Below are positions 9,622 to 17,732 of a stretch of DNA of 64,000 nt, piece after piece. This DNA comes from GCA-2690565 sp002457235 (GTDB taxonomy: Bacteria; Verrucomicrobiota; Verrucomicrobiia; Opitutales; Coraliomargaritaceae), in the NCBI GenBank assembly GCA_045565695.1, contig JBJLEZ010000001.1, positions 248,001 through 312,000 on the forward strand. Direction: 5' to 3'. The notes beneath the pieces were generated by a model. It did not search any database. It saw nothing but the letters and a program-made list of their open reading frames with translations, and was not told where the DNA came from. Each line of letters opens with the position of its first letter. Positions within the stretch are counted from its first letter, which is position 1. The position numbers and the translations under genes are program-made.

Positions 9622-10565
9622 AAAACTTGGGTAATTCCTCGATTTGGATGGACGTAAAGAAATTCTGGAACCATGCAGGTGCCAGTCCTTGCCAAAACTG
9701 CAGAATGAATCTCTCTAACTAATTCCAAAATATCATTAGACGAGCCACCCCCTAAATTAACAATGAAATTTGCATGTAGTTCAGAAACTTGTACGTCGCC
9801 CCTTCTCAATCCCTTAAACCCCAAATTTTCTATAATGCTCCCCGGGGTGCCGTAATTCTCGTATAGCTCAGGGCTACTTTTAAAGACAGAGCCACAACTT
9901 GGCAATTTCCTTGGAAACTTTATATTTCTCTCGCGCAAAATGTTTAACATTTCAATCCTTTGGAGCCTATAAGCTTTTTTATTCTTAAAACGAAAATTTA
10001 CTTTTAGAATTATCTCTTTGCTGAGCTGATATCTGCTTGTTCTGTAATTGAACCCACAAGCCGAATTTACATCTTCCCTTATTGACCCGCCAGACTCCAA
10101 TACGACAACAGACTCTATAAATTCACTTATACTTTTTCTCTTACTGCCTCCGTTCATAGCTACTAATCCACCAAGTGAGGCAGGAATGCCCACAACATGC
10201 TCTAATCCAGAATATCCAAGCTTCGCAATTCTTACGGCGAGGTTCGGAACCCAATATCCAGATTCGACTGAATAATAATCCCCCGAATGCTCGAAACTAG
10301 AAAATTGCCTTCCTATTCTTATTATGCATCCATCAAAACCTGCATCATCAAAAAGTATATTGGTGCCTTCACCAATAACGCAGTAAGGGATGGCTTCTGC
10401 TTTTAAAAAAGTAGTTGTAACTTTGAGATCCTCTATTGATTCAATATCAATAAGGCAATTTGCGTAACCACCTATTTTCCACCATGAATAATTAGATAAC
10501 TTAGGATTAAGTATTAACTTGGAACTTAACCTTCTTGATAGATTATTAAGAATATATTTCTTCAT
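9618..10565 (-). CDS. murB: UDP-N-acetylenolpyruvoylglucosamine reductase (MurB)
   Basis: FAD-dependent reductase making UDP-MurNAc from UDP-GlcNAc-enolpyruvate. Ordered motifs: WKIGGYANCLIDI, VIGEGTNILFDDAGFDGCII (FAD-binding), LEHVVGIPASLGGLVAMNGG, FNYRTSRY (catalytic Arg), LPSCGSVFKS (proton-donor Ser) and C-terminal VPEFLYV (catalytic Glu). All catalytic positions appear intact. I place the start at 10565 because the 13 hydrophobic residues from the upstream ATG at 10604 do not look like the family N-terminus; neither start has a clear Shine-Dalgarno. Its position between a flippase and an acyltransferase is unusual: murB normally lies in the division/cell-wall cluster. It may be the sole housekeeping copy or a paralogue serving the polysaccharide. 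Confidence 0.9.
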   Translation of the reverse strand: MKKYILNNLSRRLSSKLILNPKLSNYSWWKIGGYANCLIDIESIEDLKVTTTFLKAEAIPYCVIGEGTNILFDDAGFDGCIIRIGRQFSSFEHSGDYYSVESGYWVPNLAVRIAKLGYSGLEHVVGIPASLGGLVAMNGGSKRKSISEFIESVVVLESGGSIREDVNSACGFNYRTSRYQLSKEIILKVNFRFKNKKAYRLQRIEMLNILRERNIKFPRKLPSCGSVFKSSPELYENYGTPGSIIENLGFKGLRRGDVQVSELHANFIVNLGGGSSNDILELVREIHSAVLARTGTCMVPEFLYVHPNRGITQVL

Positions 10566-10688
10566 AATAAAAAATAAAAGTTTTGCCAGAGTACTGCACC
10601 CCATTAAATAAATTCTTAATGTTGAGCATAATTAATAATTAAATATTATAGGTTCTTACTTAGCAAAATAGCTGTACAAATTTTTTCA

Positions 10689-11174
10689 TTAAATAGAACT
10701 AATTTTTGCAGGAACCCCCATCGCCTTGTAATTAGAAGGAACATCAATTAATACTAAAGCATGAGCACCTATAATAGCCCCGTCACCCACTTCAATATTT
10801 CCTAAAATCGAAGATTTTGAAAACACCTTAACGCCATCTCCTATTTTGGGATATTGTTTAGATTCTTTTCCATGGCTTCCAATAGTTACATTTTGCCATA
10901 TTTTTGTATTACGCCCGATTTTTACACCCTCTCCAATTACAATACCAACAGGGTGAGGGAAACGAGTAGTAAGGTCAATTTTAGCCAATGGAGATATGTC
11001 GCAACTTGTATAAACTATGGCTATATAACTAATTAACAATGATAAGGAAGGTCCTAGATATGGAACCCTTAAACGAAAAAACCTTGATAGCGCATAAAGG
11101 GCAAGCAGATGGTACTGCGTCCCAAATAAAACATTCAATGTACACCTTATATATTTTTTAAAGTTCAAATTCAT
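10689..11174 (-). CDS. serine O-acetyltransferase-like hexapeptide acyltransferase
   Basis: A 161-residue left-handed beta-helix protein. It matches the serine acetyltransferase catalytic core: SPLAKIDLTTRFPHPVGIVI (with the catalytic-type His of the HPVGIVIGEG loop), then KIGRNTKIWQNVTIGSHG and IGDGVKVFSKSSILG, ending MGVPAKI. It lacks the large N-terminal helical domain of CysE, which is replaced by about 50 residues with two hydrophobic stretches. Short SAT-like proteins of this kind are common in polysaccharide loci and acetylate sugars rather than serine. The start overlaps the end of the upstream murA-like gene by 17 bp. Sugar acetylation is more likely than cysteine synthesis by context. 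Confidence 0.8.
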   Translation of the reverse strand: MNLNFKKYIRCTLNVLFGTQYHLLALYALSRFFRLRVPYLGPSLSLLISYIAIVYTSCDISPLAKIDLTTRFPHPVGIVIGEGVKIGRNTKIWQNVTIGSHGKESKQYPKIGDGVKVFSKSSILGNIEVGDGAIIGAHALVLIDVPSNYKAMGVPAKISSI

Positions 11175-12417
11175 TCTTTATATTAATTTTACCTAGCTTT
11201 TCTTTTAAATTATTATAACCACGTTCTATTTGCCATGCATTTGTAATAGAGGTCTCTCCTTCTGCGATTAAGCCTGCGAGTAATAATGCAGCCCCTGCCC
11301 TCAAATCCAGCGCATTCACTTCACAGCCGTACAATAATTTGCCGCCTTCGATTTCTAATAAGTTATCAGAAATCTTATATTCTACCCCCATCTTTGATAA
11401 TTCCTCCATGTAGCCATATCGCCCAGGAAAACGAAGATCAATGATGTGTGACCTTCCTTTAGCTACGGCGCCTAAAACTGCTAGGATTGGTTGCATGTCC
11501 GAATTAATTCCAGGGTATGGACCTGTGCTTAGGTCAACGGGAAAAACGTCGCCGCCTCTTATAATTGCAGCATTTCCTTCTTTGTAAATCTTAACCCCAC
11601 TCTCTCGAAGATAAATTAATGGAACCTCTAAATGTTCAAAAGGGAAATCATGCAGCAAAAGATCACCATTGGTAACCACACAACCTACAAGCCAAGTAAG
11701 GGCTTCAATATTATCTGGCATAATACAATGCTGACATCCCAATAAGCCATCTTTGCCGTTTATAATTATTGATTCTTGGCCTCTAATCTCAATATCAGCG
11801 CCCATCTTTTTAAGAAATTTTATTAAATCTATAATTTCTGGTCTAATATGAGGATTCCATACCCTGGTTTTTCCCTTTGCTAATGACCCGCAGATAATTG
11901 CATTTTCGGTGGCCCCGGTAGAACGAATAGGCAAAAAAATGTCAGCCCCAATGAGTCCACCCTCAGGAGCTTCCGCGTAAAGATGATCTCCAGATTCCCA
12001 AACCTTTGCCCCTAGAGCAGTTAATAACATAACATGAAGGTCATACTTCCGATCGCCCAATTTACAGCCACCAGGAAGCGGTACTGATCCTTTTCCCACC
12101 CTAGCAGTTAGAGCACCAAGTATGAGAAGGGTATTTCTAATTGAACGACCTTCATAATCTAAAAAATCAATAATGGGATTGCGTTCTTTTATGGAAAGTA
12201 TTTCGCCGTTTATTTGGCATTCCTTACCAAGGCATTCTAACATTTCAACATGAACTTTTGCATCAAGTAAGCTACTAGGATAATTTTCTAAAACAATTTC
12301 TTCAGTGGTAAGAATAGAAGCAGCCAATATCCTTAAAACACTATTTTTAGCCCCACTTATTTTAAGCTCTCCTTCAATTCTTGAAGGCCTAATTAAAATT
12401 TTATTTAAAGTATCCAT
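11158..12417 (-). CDS. murA: UDP-N-acetylglucosamine 1-carboxyvinyltransferase (MurA)
   Basis: A 419-residue enolpyruvyl transferase that condenses PEP with UDP-GlcNAc. The EPT-fold signatures are present: SGAKNSVLRILAA (Lys24/Asn25 of the active site), RSIRNTLLILGALTARVGKG, the catalytic-loop Cys118 in PLPGGCKLGDRKYDLH, and YPGINSDMQPILAVL and DLRAGAALLLAGLIAEG near the C-terminus. The Cys is intact, so fosfomycin sensitivity would be expected. Full family length. It lies in the same operon as murB with the acetyltransferase between, so the locus encodes both steps to UDP-MurNAc. Paralogue or sole copy cannot be decided from this window. Confidence 0.92.
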   Translation of the reverse strand: MDTLNKILIRPSRIEGELKISGAKNSVLRILAASILTTEEIVLENYPSSLLDAKVHVEMLECLGKECQINGEILSIKERNPIIDFLDYEGRSIRNTLLILGALTARVGKGSVPLPGGCKLGDRKYDLHVMLLTALGAKVWESGDHLYAEAPEGGLIGADIFLPIRSTGATENAIICGSLAKGKTRVWNPHIRPEIIDLIKFLKKMGADIEIRGQESIIINGKDGLLGCQHCIMPDNIEALTWLVGCVVTNGDLLLHDFPFEHLEVPLIYLRESGVKIYKEGNAAIIRGGDVFPVDLSTGPYPGINSDMQPILAVLGAVAKGRSHIIDLRFPGRYGYMEELSKMGVEYKISDNLLEIEGGKLLYGCEVNALDLRAGAALLLAGLIAEGETSITNAWQIERGYNNLKEKLGKINIKNEFEL

Positions 12418-12448
12418 AATATCAGAATCTTAATAAAAAGCCTGCTCC

Positions 12449-13399
12449 TCAAATTGCTCTCGAGTTAGCATAAAGAACAATGCCTTCTTGAAAACTAGTT
12501 TTTGGATTAAAATTGAGCAAATCTCTAGCTTTACGGATATCTGCCCAAGTCTGAGGAACATCGCCGGGTTGTTCAGGCTGCCGGTCGATGATCGCCTTCT
12601 TCCTAATTACTGACTCTATCGTCTCGATCATTCCAGAAAGGGTAACCGTCTGATCATTGCCAAGATTAAAGATCTCATAATTAGAAAGGTCATAATGAAG
12701 AGCGCCCATAATTCCACTTACAATATCGTCTATATAAGTATAATCCCTACGAGTACTTCCATCTCCAAAAACTGGGATTGGTTTTCCATCCCGAATCAAA
12801 TTCATAAATTTATTAATGGCTAAATCAGGCCTTTGCCTCGGACCATAAACCGTAAAAAAGCGAAGTCCAAGAAAACGAATTCCAAACAATTCTGAATACA
12901 CATGCCCCATTAACTCACAACTTACCTTGGTACTCGCATAAGGACTGATCGGTTTAAGGACAGCACCGTCTTCTTTCCATGGAACATTGGGGTTTACCCC
13001 ATAAACAGAAGAGGAAGAAGCAAAAACAAATTGTTTAATAGAATGCTCTTTGGCAAATTCTAGTAGATTTTGCGTGGCGATGACATTGGCGCGCTGATAA
13101 CCTAAAGGATCTTCAATTGAAGGCCTAACGCCTGCCTTAGCGGCTAGATGAATGATAGCATCAAAAGAGTTTTCGCCATTAATGAAGTTAATTTTGGAGT
13201 AAGTTTCTAAATCAGCTAGATCTCCTTCAATTAATTCAAAATTTGCAGAAGAAATATTAGCAAGATTTTGATTTTTGACTGTCCTAGAGTAAAAAGGATC
13301 AAAATTATCGACACCAACTATTCTATGGCCATCGCTGATGAGTTTCTCCAATGTATGAGATCCGATAAATCCAGCGCAGCCTGTAAGTAAAATATTCAT
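12449..13399 (-). CDS. NAD-dependent nucleotide-sugar epimerase (UDP-glucuronate 4-epimerase-like)
   Basis: A 316-residue extended SDR. The Rossmann motif is TGCAGFIG (residues 7-14). The SSSSVYG strand and the YASTK catalytic pair follow. The substrate region is FFTVYGPRQRPDLAINKFM, with FGDGSTRRDYTYIDDI. The N-terminal VDNFDPFYSRTVK and the GPRQRPDLAI motif are characteristic of the UDP-glucuronate 4-epimerase (LspL/CapI) branch, which makes UDP-galacturonate. GalE-like or dehydratase specificity cannot be excluded. It would supply an acidic sugar for the polymer. It is 31 bp upstream of murA in the same direction; a 108-bp gap precedes it. Confidence 0.85.
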   Translation of the reverse strand: MNILLTGCAGFIGSHTLEKLISDGHRIVGVDNFDPFYSRTVKNQNLANISSANFELIEGDLADLETYSKINFINGENSFDAIIHLAAKAGVRPSIEDPLGYQRANVIATQNLLEFAKEHSIKQFVFASSSSVYGVNPNVPWKEDGAVLKPISPYASTKVSCELMGHVYSELFGIRFLGLRFFTVYGPRQRPDLAINKFMNLIRDGKPIPVFGDGSTRRDYTYIDDIVSGIMGALHYDLSNYEIFNLGNDQTVTLSGMIETIESVIRKKAIIDRQPEQPGDVPQTWADIRKARDLLNFNPKTSFQEGIVLYANSRAI

Positions 13400-13507
13400 C
13401 TGATTTTGTACGATTAACTAAGGCTTTACATTTAACAAGATTTAAATTGATAGAAGCTCAGCCACATTTTGTGATTACTTGGCAAATTATTTACCAATCT
13501 AAAAAAG

Positions 13508-14993
13508 TTAAGTATTATTTTTGTTTTCAAGATCAAATAGTTTGTAAACTAAAAACAAACTACCCCAAAATGCGGCCCAATAGGAAGGGCTACTAAAAAT
13601 AAAATCTACAAAATTGTGAACAAAAATCAAAATTAATCCAAGCAGAAACAAGCATCCGCTTGATATGCTAAGTTGAAATATTTTATATGCACCTATTATC
13701 AAAGACAAAAAAAGAGCCCCTAATATAAAAGATCCAACTATACCGTATTCAGCTAAAAATTGAACCCAATCATTATGGGCATAATAATAGATTCGGCGAC
13801 CTACCCACCCATCTTTTGTGTAATAATTATTCCATATTGAGCCATATTCTTTTTGATAAATAGGAAATACATACCGAAAGGATCCTGCCCCCCATCCATA
13901 GGTTAAGCGATCTTGGGCCATATTCCATGATGCTTTGGTTGATAGGGTTCTATTATAAGAATCAATATTTGTCACAATATGCTCAAAGTGTTCCACTCGC
14001 TTATTAATCGTATTCCAATCCGAAAATTGGACTAAAAAAATAGAACCTGTAATAAATAATCCCAAAAAAATAGCCGATAAGATAAGTGAACTCGCCCTTG
14101 ATGATACCTCTAATATGATGCCCGAAAGCGAGTAAGCAGAAAGCGAGTGCCAAAGCGGAACTTAAAATAATTCCTCCTCTAGAAAGCGCTAACCATATAG
14201 ACCCAAAAAGAAGAAATATAAATAAAAAACAAAGAAAATGCGGTCCCCCTTGTTTTAAATTCAGATCGGCACGCCTTAGATAAAAAAAATATAGCAAACC
14301 AGAAACTAATAGTACGAGCATTAAAAAAGCCGCACCTTGATTACGATAAGCAAAAGTACCCCATGAATTCTTGTTTATAGCATCAATTATCCACAATATT
14401 TTGTCAGTGCCTGATAGCTTTTGTAATATTGCCACAAAGCCCATCGTAACCCCTGAGGCCACAAAAGACCAAAGAATGATTAAAGCAGATTTCCTTCTTT
14501 GTATGCCTACTAAAATACCACATGCCAAACTGATAGCAGATGCTTGTATGACAAAGGTTCGCAATGCGTTCATCTCTTCATAAGATGTAGCAACACTTGA
14601 AGGTAAATTGGCTCCTAACGGCGGAGACATTGGCTCAACCCACCATGATTTTTCTCCCAAAACCTGAACGATAGATGGATTTAAATATTGGGTCAAAATA
14701 TAGACTAAAAAACACATGCTCGCCCAAAAAAAAGGCTGCGCCAAAAGACGTTTAAAATTCTTTAGATTGCCATGCTGTTGGTCGTAACCATTCCATGATC
14801 TAGGCATTGGAAGAACACTGGCTAAAAATGTTCCTAAGCCGCCTGCAAACAAAAGGTGCAATGCCCAAGTTTTGTATCCCCCTAGGGACCATGCGGTAAA
14901 GACAAGGGTCAAAGTCGCAAAGATGCACACAAGCCACTCTCGGAGAGATAGGGGTGTTCCGTAGCTATTATTTTGGCTGCCAATCATAACCAC
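13508..14993 (-). pseudogene. O-antigen polymerase/ligase family membrane protein, frameshifted
   Basis: Two overlapping reading frames together make one membrane protein of about 490 residues. The first (ATG at 14993) gives the N-terminal membrane segments and a loop containing NSWGTFAYRNQGAAFLML and the LALSRGG strand typical of O-antigen ligases. The second continues with RLTYGWGAGSFRYVFPIYQK, YYYAHNDWVQFLAEYGIVGS and further membrane segments; the HNDW..LAEYGI motif is the superfamily signature. The frame change falls between about 14064 and 14112. Removing one base from the seven-A run at 14064-14070 would fuse them (YFLGLFITGS). It is therefore probably intact in the cell. It is the second polymerase/ligase candidate of the locus. 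Confidence 0.75.
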
Positions 14994-15053
14994 TATTAAA
15001 AAAGATCATAGCTATTTTAAAGCAAACAATTTTTAAAGCTACTTAAGTATTAA

Positions 15054-16559
15054 TTAAGGCAGGTATAAATCCCTAGCTTTTTCAATTGAACGACTTTTTT
15101 GCTCTAGTGCTACTCCGCTAAATTTATAGTCAGCCTTATTGAGTTCTTTCCAACGTTTAGTCGATAATACCCATGACTCAAAAGCGATATCGCAATTTAG
15201 ATCAAATCGGCGTAGAGAAAACCGATTTTTTTCACCCCAAAATTGAATATAGCTATCGTTCTTTTCCTTATTGAGAGGCATGCGATCCGAATGATAAACA
15301 TCTTTCAATTCTTGATCTGGATATTCGTAAATTCTTTCTTCGCCACAAATGGATATAACAACTTTTGAATACCCTAATTTCTTTAAAAACCATTTATAAT
15401 CATTCCATAAATCTTCAGCTTGGCGAATCCGCTCTACCTCTCCGACAAGCCATTTAGATAATTTAATTGCGTTTTGAGTTTCCGAACGAGTGTTAAAGGA
15501 TTCAATAAATAATTGTTTTATATTTAAAGCGGAATTACCATAAAATCTAAAAGCAAAAATGATAATTACCATGGCAAATCCAACAAATATTGGAAAATAT
15601 CGCCCTTGATTTGAAAAAATTAAAATGCCTCCAAATAAAGCGATCAATGAAATCCCATACAAAATAAGGACGGTATTTTTATGCGACAAGCCCTTCCGCA
15701 TTAACTGATGATGAATATGAGATTTATCTGGTCTAAACAGTGGCAATCCCTGTATTCCTCTTCGGATAATTGCAAACATTACATCCAAAATGGGTAAGGC
15801 TAAAGCCATCATGGGCCCCAACAATGCAGCAATAACTGCCCCTTTTTGAAAATTCATCAATGACAGTGCCGCAATAACAAACCCAATCGTGTACGCCCCT
15901 GAATCGCCCATATAGACTCTAGCCGGAGGAAAATTGTGGATTAAAAATCCAAGGATGGCCCCTGCCATACCTAAAGATAAAAAAGTCGAAATACTTATTC
16001 CCTTTTCAATACTTAGAATCACAAGAAGAATCATTAACATGAAGCCAATTCCTCCAGCTAAGCCATCTAGGCCATCTATTAAATTTATTAGATTTATTAT
16101 GGAAACAAACCAAATGATCGTCAGAATCAAACTATAGTTCCCTAAATTCAAATCCCACTCTAACAATGGTACAATCACGTGATCTATTCTGAAGCCTGAT
16201 TCGTGTGCAAAAATAGCAATTAATATTTGAAATATAAATTTTAATTTAGCATCGATCGACCTTAAATCATCAATCAAGCCTAGAGCAAAACAAGCAAAAG
16301 CACCAAAAAAGAGACTAAAGTGCATTAAACTTTGATTATCTTTACTATCAAAAAGGATAAAAACCAAACTGTAGGATACAAAAAATCCAACAATAATACC
16401 AATGCCCCCTACGCGAGAAATTTTTTCTGTATGGGTATGATGTGGTTGGTCTTCAGCATCAAAAACACCAGACCACTTGCATTTCGTTAGGAATAAAATC
16501 GTAACCCAAGAGCACACTGTCCCTGCAATCAGAAAAAGTAACAATAAAGTCCAAACCAT
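15054..16559 (-). CDS. WecA/MraY-like undecaprenyl-phosphate sugar-1-phosphate transferase with C-terminal extension
   Basis: Integral membrane initiating transferase that loads a HexNAc-1-phosphate or similar sugar onto undecaprenyl phosphate. Family motifs: VGGIGIIVG near residue 52, LGLIDDLRSIDAKLK (the DD magnesium pair), INLIDGLDGLAGGIG, NFPPARVYMGDSGAYTIGF (catalytic Asp) and the basic cytoplasmic loop PDKSHIHHQLMRKG that binds the nucleotide. About ten membrane segments span residues 1-340. The last ~150 residues form a soluble, charged extension not found in E. coli WecA (367 aa); its role is unknown. It is the likely first step of the polysaccharide pathway and is nearly the first gene of the visible operon. 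Confidence 0.88.
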   Translation of the reverse strand: MVWTLLLLFLIAGTVCSWVTILFLTKCKWSGVFDAEDQPHHTHTEKISRVGGIGIIVGFFVSYSLVFILFDSKDNQSLMHFSLFFGAFACFALGLIDDLRSIDAKLKFIFQILIAIFAHESGFRIDHVIVPLLEWDLNLGNYSLILTIIWFVSIINLINLIDGLDGLAGGIGFMLMILLVILSIEKGISISTFLSLGMAGAILGFLIHNFPPARVYMGDSGAYTIGFVIAALSLMNFQKGAVIAALLGPMMALALPILDVMFAIIRRGIQGLPLFRPDKSHIHHQLMRKGLSHKNTVLILYGISLIALFGGILIFSNQGRYFPIFVGFAMVIIIFAFRFYGNSALNIKQLFIESFNTRSETQNAIKLSKWLVGEVERIRQAEDLWNDYKWFLKKLGYSKVVISICGEERIYEYPDQELKDVYHSDRMPLNKEKNDSYIQFWGEKNRFSLRRFDLNCDIAFESWVLSTKRWKELNKADYKFSGVALEQKSRSIEKARDLYLP

Positions 16560-16597
16560 TAGTGTAAGTTAAATTAAATAACTATTTTTATAAAGAA

Positions 16598-16849
16598 TTA
16601 TAAAAATAATAAAAGGGCAACTATAAGTCCTATTAAGATAATTATACTCCCAATTAAATAAAGTCCAAAATTATAGAATCCTTGCTCTAATAAATTAGGA
16701 TCTCCTAACAATTTTTTTGATATTTTCCGCCTTGTTTCTTCTTTTGTCTCAGAAGATAACACATATAAACGAATTCCCAAAACAATGGGTATGATGCAAA
16801 AAGCTAATTTAACAACAAATATAGCAAAATTAAAACTGAGTATTTCCAT
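16598..16849 (-). CDS. small membrane protein of unknown function
   Basis: An 83-residue protein with two clear membrane segments: residues 5-30 (NFAIFVVKLAFCIIPIVLGI) and 60-83 (YLIGSIIILIGLIVALLLFL). A charged loop rich in Lys, Arg and Glu lies between them. I do not recognise the family. It lies 38 bp upstream of the WecA-like gene in the same direction and 30 bp downstream of hisA, so it could belong to either unit. The hydrophobic hairpin topology and codon pattern support a real gene. Confidence 0.6.
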   Translation of the reverse strand: MEILSFNFAIFVVKLAFCIIPIVLGIRLYVLSSETKEETRRKISKKLLGDPNLLEQGFYNFGLYLIGSIIILIGLIVALLLFL

Positions 16850-16879
16850 GGGTAGTTTACAAATAATTTAAACACAAAC

Positions 16880-17647
16880 TTAATTGCGATTATTCCATGA
16901 AACGCAATCCTTATATTTTACCAATGTGCCTCCAAATAAATCTAAGCCTGATCCAATGGTAACATTTACTCTGCAAGAACTAGCCGACTTTACGGTATCT
17001 AAATCAGACAGCGAACTCGCACCACCCGCATAAGTAGAAATTAAAGGGCTGTATTTACCTAAAAATTTCACCAAATCAAGGTCTATACCTTGGCATTTAC
17101 CTTCTAAGTCCGTTGCATGAATTAAAAATTCATCACAGTAATCCGATAGCATCTCTAATAACGATTCGCTAATTAATAAATCTGTCTCCGTCTGCCAATT
17201 ATCTTTCATAACCAGCCAATCCCCTTCCCTTCGCTTACAACTTAAATCAATAACAATTTTATTCTTTCCTATCTTTTCGGCTAACTCCTGAAGTTTTGCT
17301 AAAACAAATTGGCCTTTTTGATTAAAAAGACAGGATGTGACTATTACATGCGAGGCTCCTTGCTTAATCCATTCTAGAGCATTGTCTAGAGAAATACCAC
17401 CTCCCACCTGTAATCCTTTTGGGTAAGCCTGAATCGCATTCAGAGCCACAGCCGTATTCCCAGAGCCAAGCATAATTAAATGCCCGCCTTTTAATTCATC
17501 TTTCGCATATAATTTTGCAAAATCAGCTGCAGATCGATCACTGATAAAATTTGTCTTTAGCTCAGCTTGGTCTATAGTTAAAGAACTTCCGACTATTTGC
17601 TTAACTTTACCTTGGTGTAAATCTATACATGGACGAAATTGTGTCAC
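16880..17647 (-). CDS. hisA: phosphoribosylformimino-AICAR-ribotide isomerase, eukaryotic-type HisA
   Basis: A 255-residue TIM-barrel isomerase of histidine biosynthesis (ProFAR to PRFAR). It resembles the eukaryotic HIS6 branch more than the common bacterial HisA. Markers are FRPCIDLHQGKVKQIVGSSL at the N-terminus, TNFISDRSAADFAKLYAKDELKGGHLIMLG, GLQVGGGISLDNALEWIKQGASHVIVTS, VIDLSCKR, EFLIHATDLEGKCQGID, STYAGGASSLSDLD and the C-terminal TIGSGLDLFGGTLVKY...CVSWN. The general base Asp is in CIDLH (Asp9) and the second acid in HATDLEGK. It stands alone, without other his genes. Divergently oriented from the repeat protein across an 85-bp gap. Confidence 0.88.
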   Translation of the reverse strand: MTQFRPCIDLHQGKVKQIVGSSLTIDQAELKTNFISDRSAADFAKLYAKDELKGGHLIMLGSGNTAVALNAIQAYPKGLQVGGGISLDNALEWIKQGASHVIVTSCLFNQKGQFVLAKLQELAEKIGKNKIVIDLSCKRREGDWLVMKDNWQTETDLLISESLLEMLSDYCDEFLIHATDLEGKCQGIDLDLVKFLGKYSPLISTYAGGASSLSDLDTVKSASSCRVNVTIGSGLDLFGGTLVKYKDCVSWNNRN

Positions 17648-17680
17648 GGTACTTAAAAGATAATTGGGTTGAAATTAAGC

Positions 17681-17708
17681 TTGATACAAATCAATAATAA
17701 TTTAACAT
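17681..17708 (+). promoter_or_regulatory. putative sigma-70 promoter of the repeat protein
   Basis: TTGATA (17681-17686) and TAACAT (17703-17708) are separated by 16 bp, giving 5/6 and 4/6 matches to the sigma-70 consensus. Transcription would start near 17715, about 18 bp before the ATG at 17733. The AT-rich setting makes chance matches common. Confidence 0.3.
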
Positions 17709-17732
17709 AAAAGTATTTAATAGATATATACA

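Noticed and set aside
1..16849. Mobile element or recent island
   Set aside because: No transposase, integrase, att-like repeats or tRNA were found; polysaccharide loci are often exchanged, but this window gives no boundary evidence.
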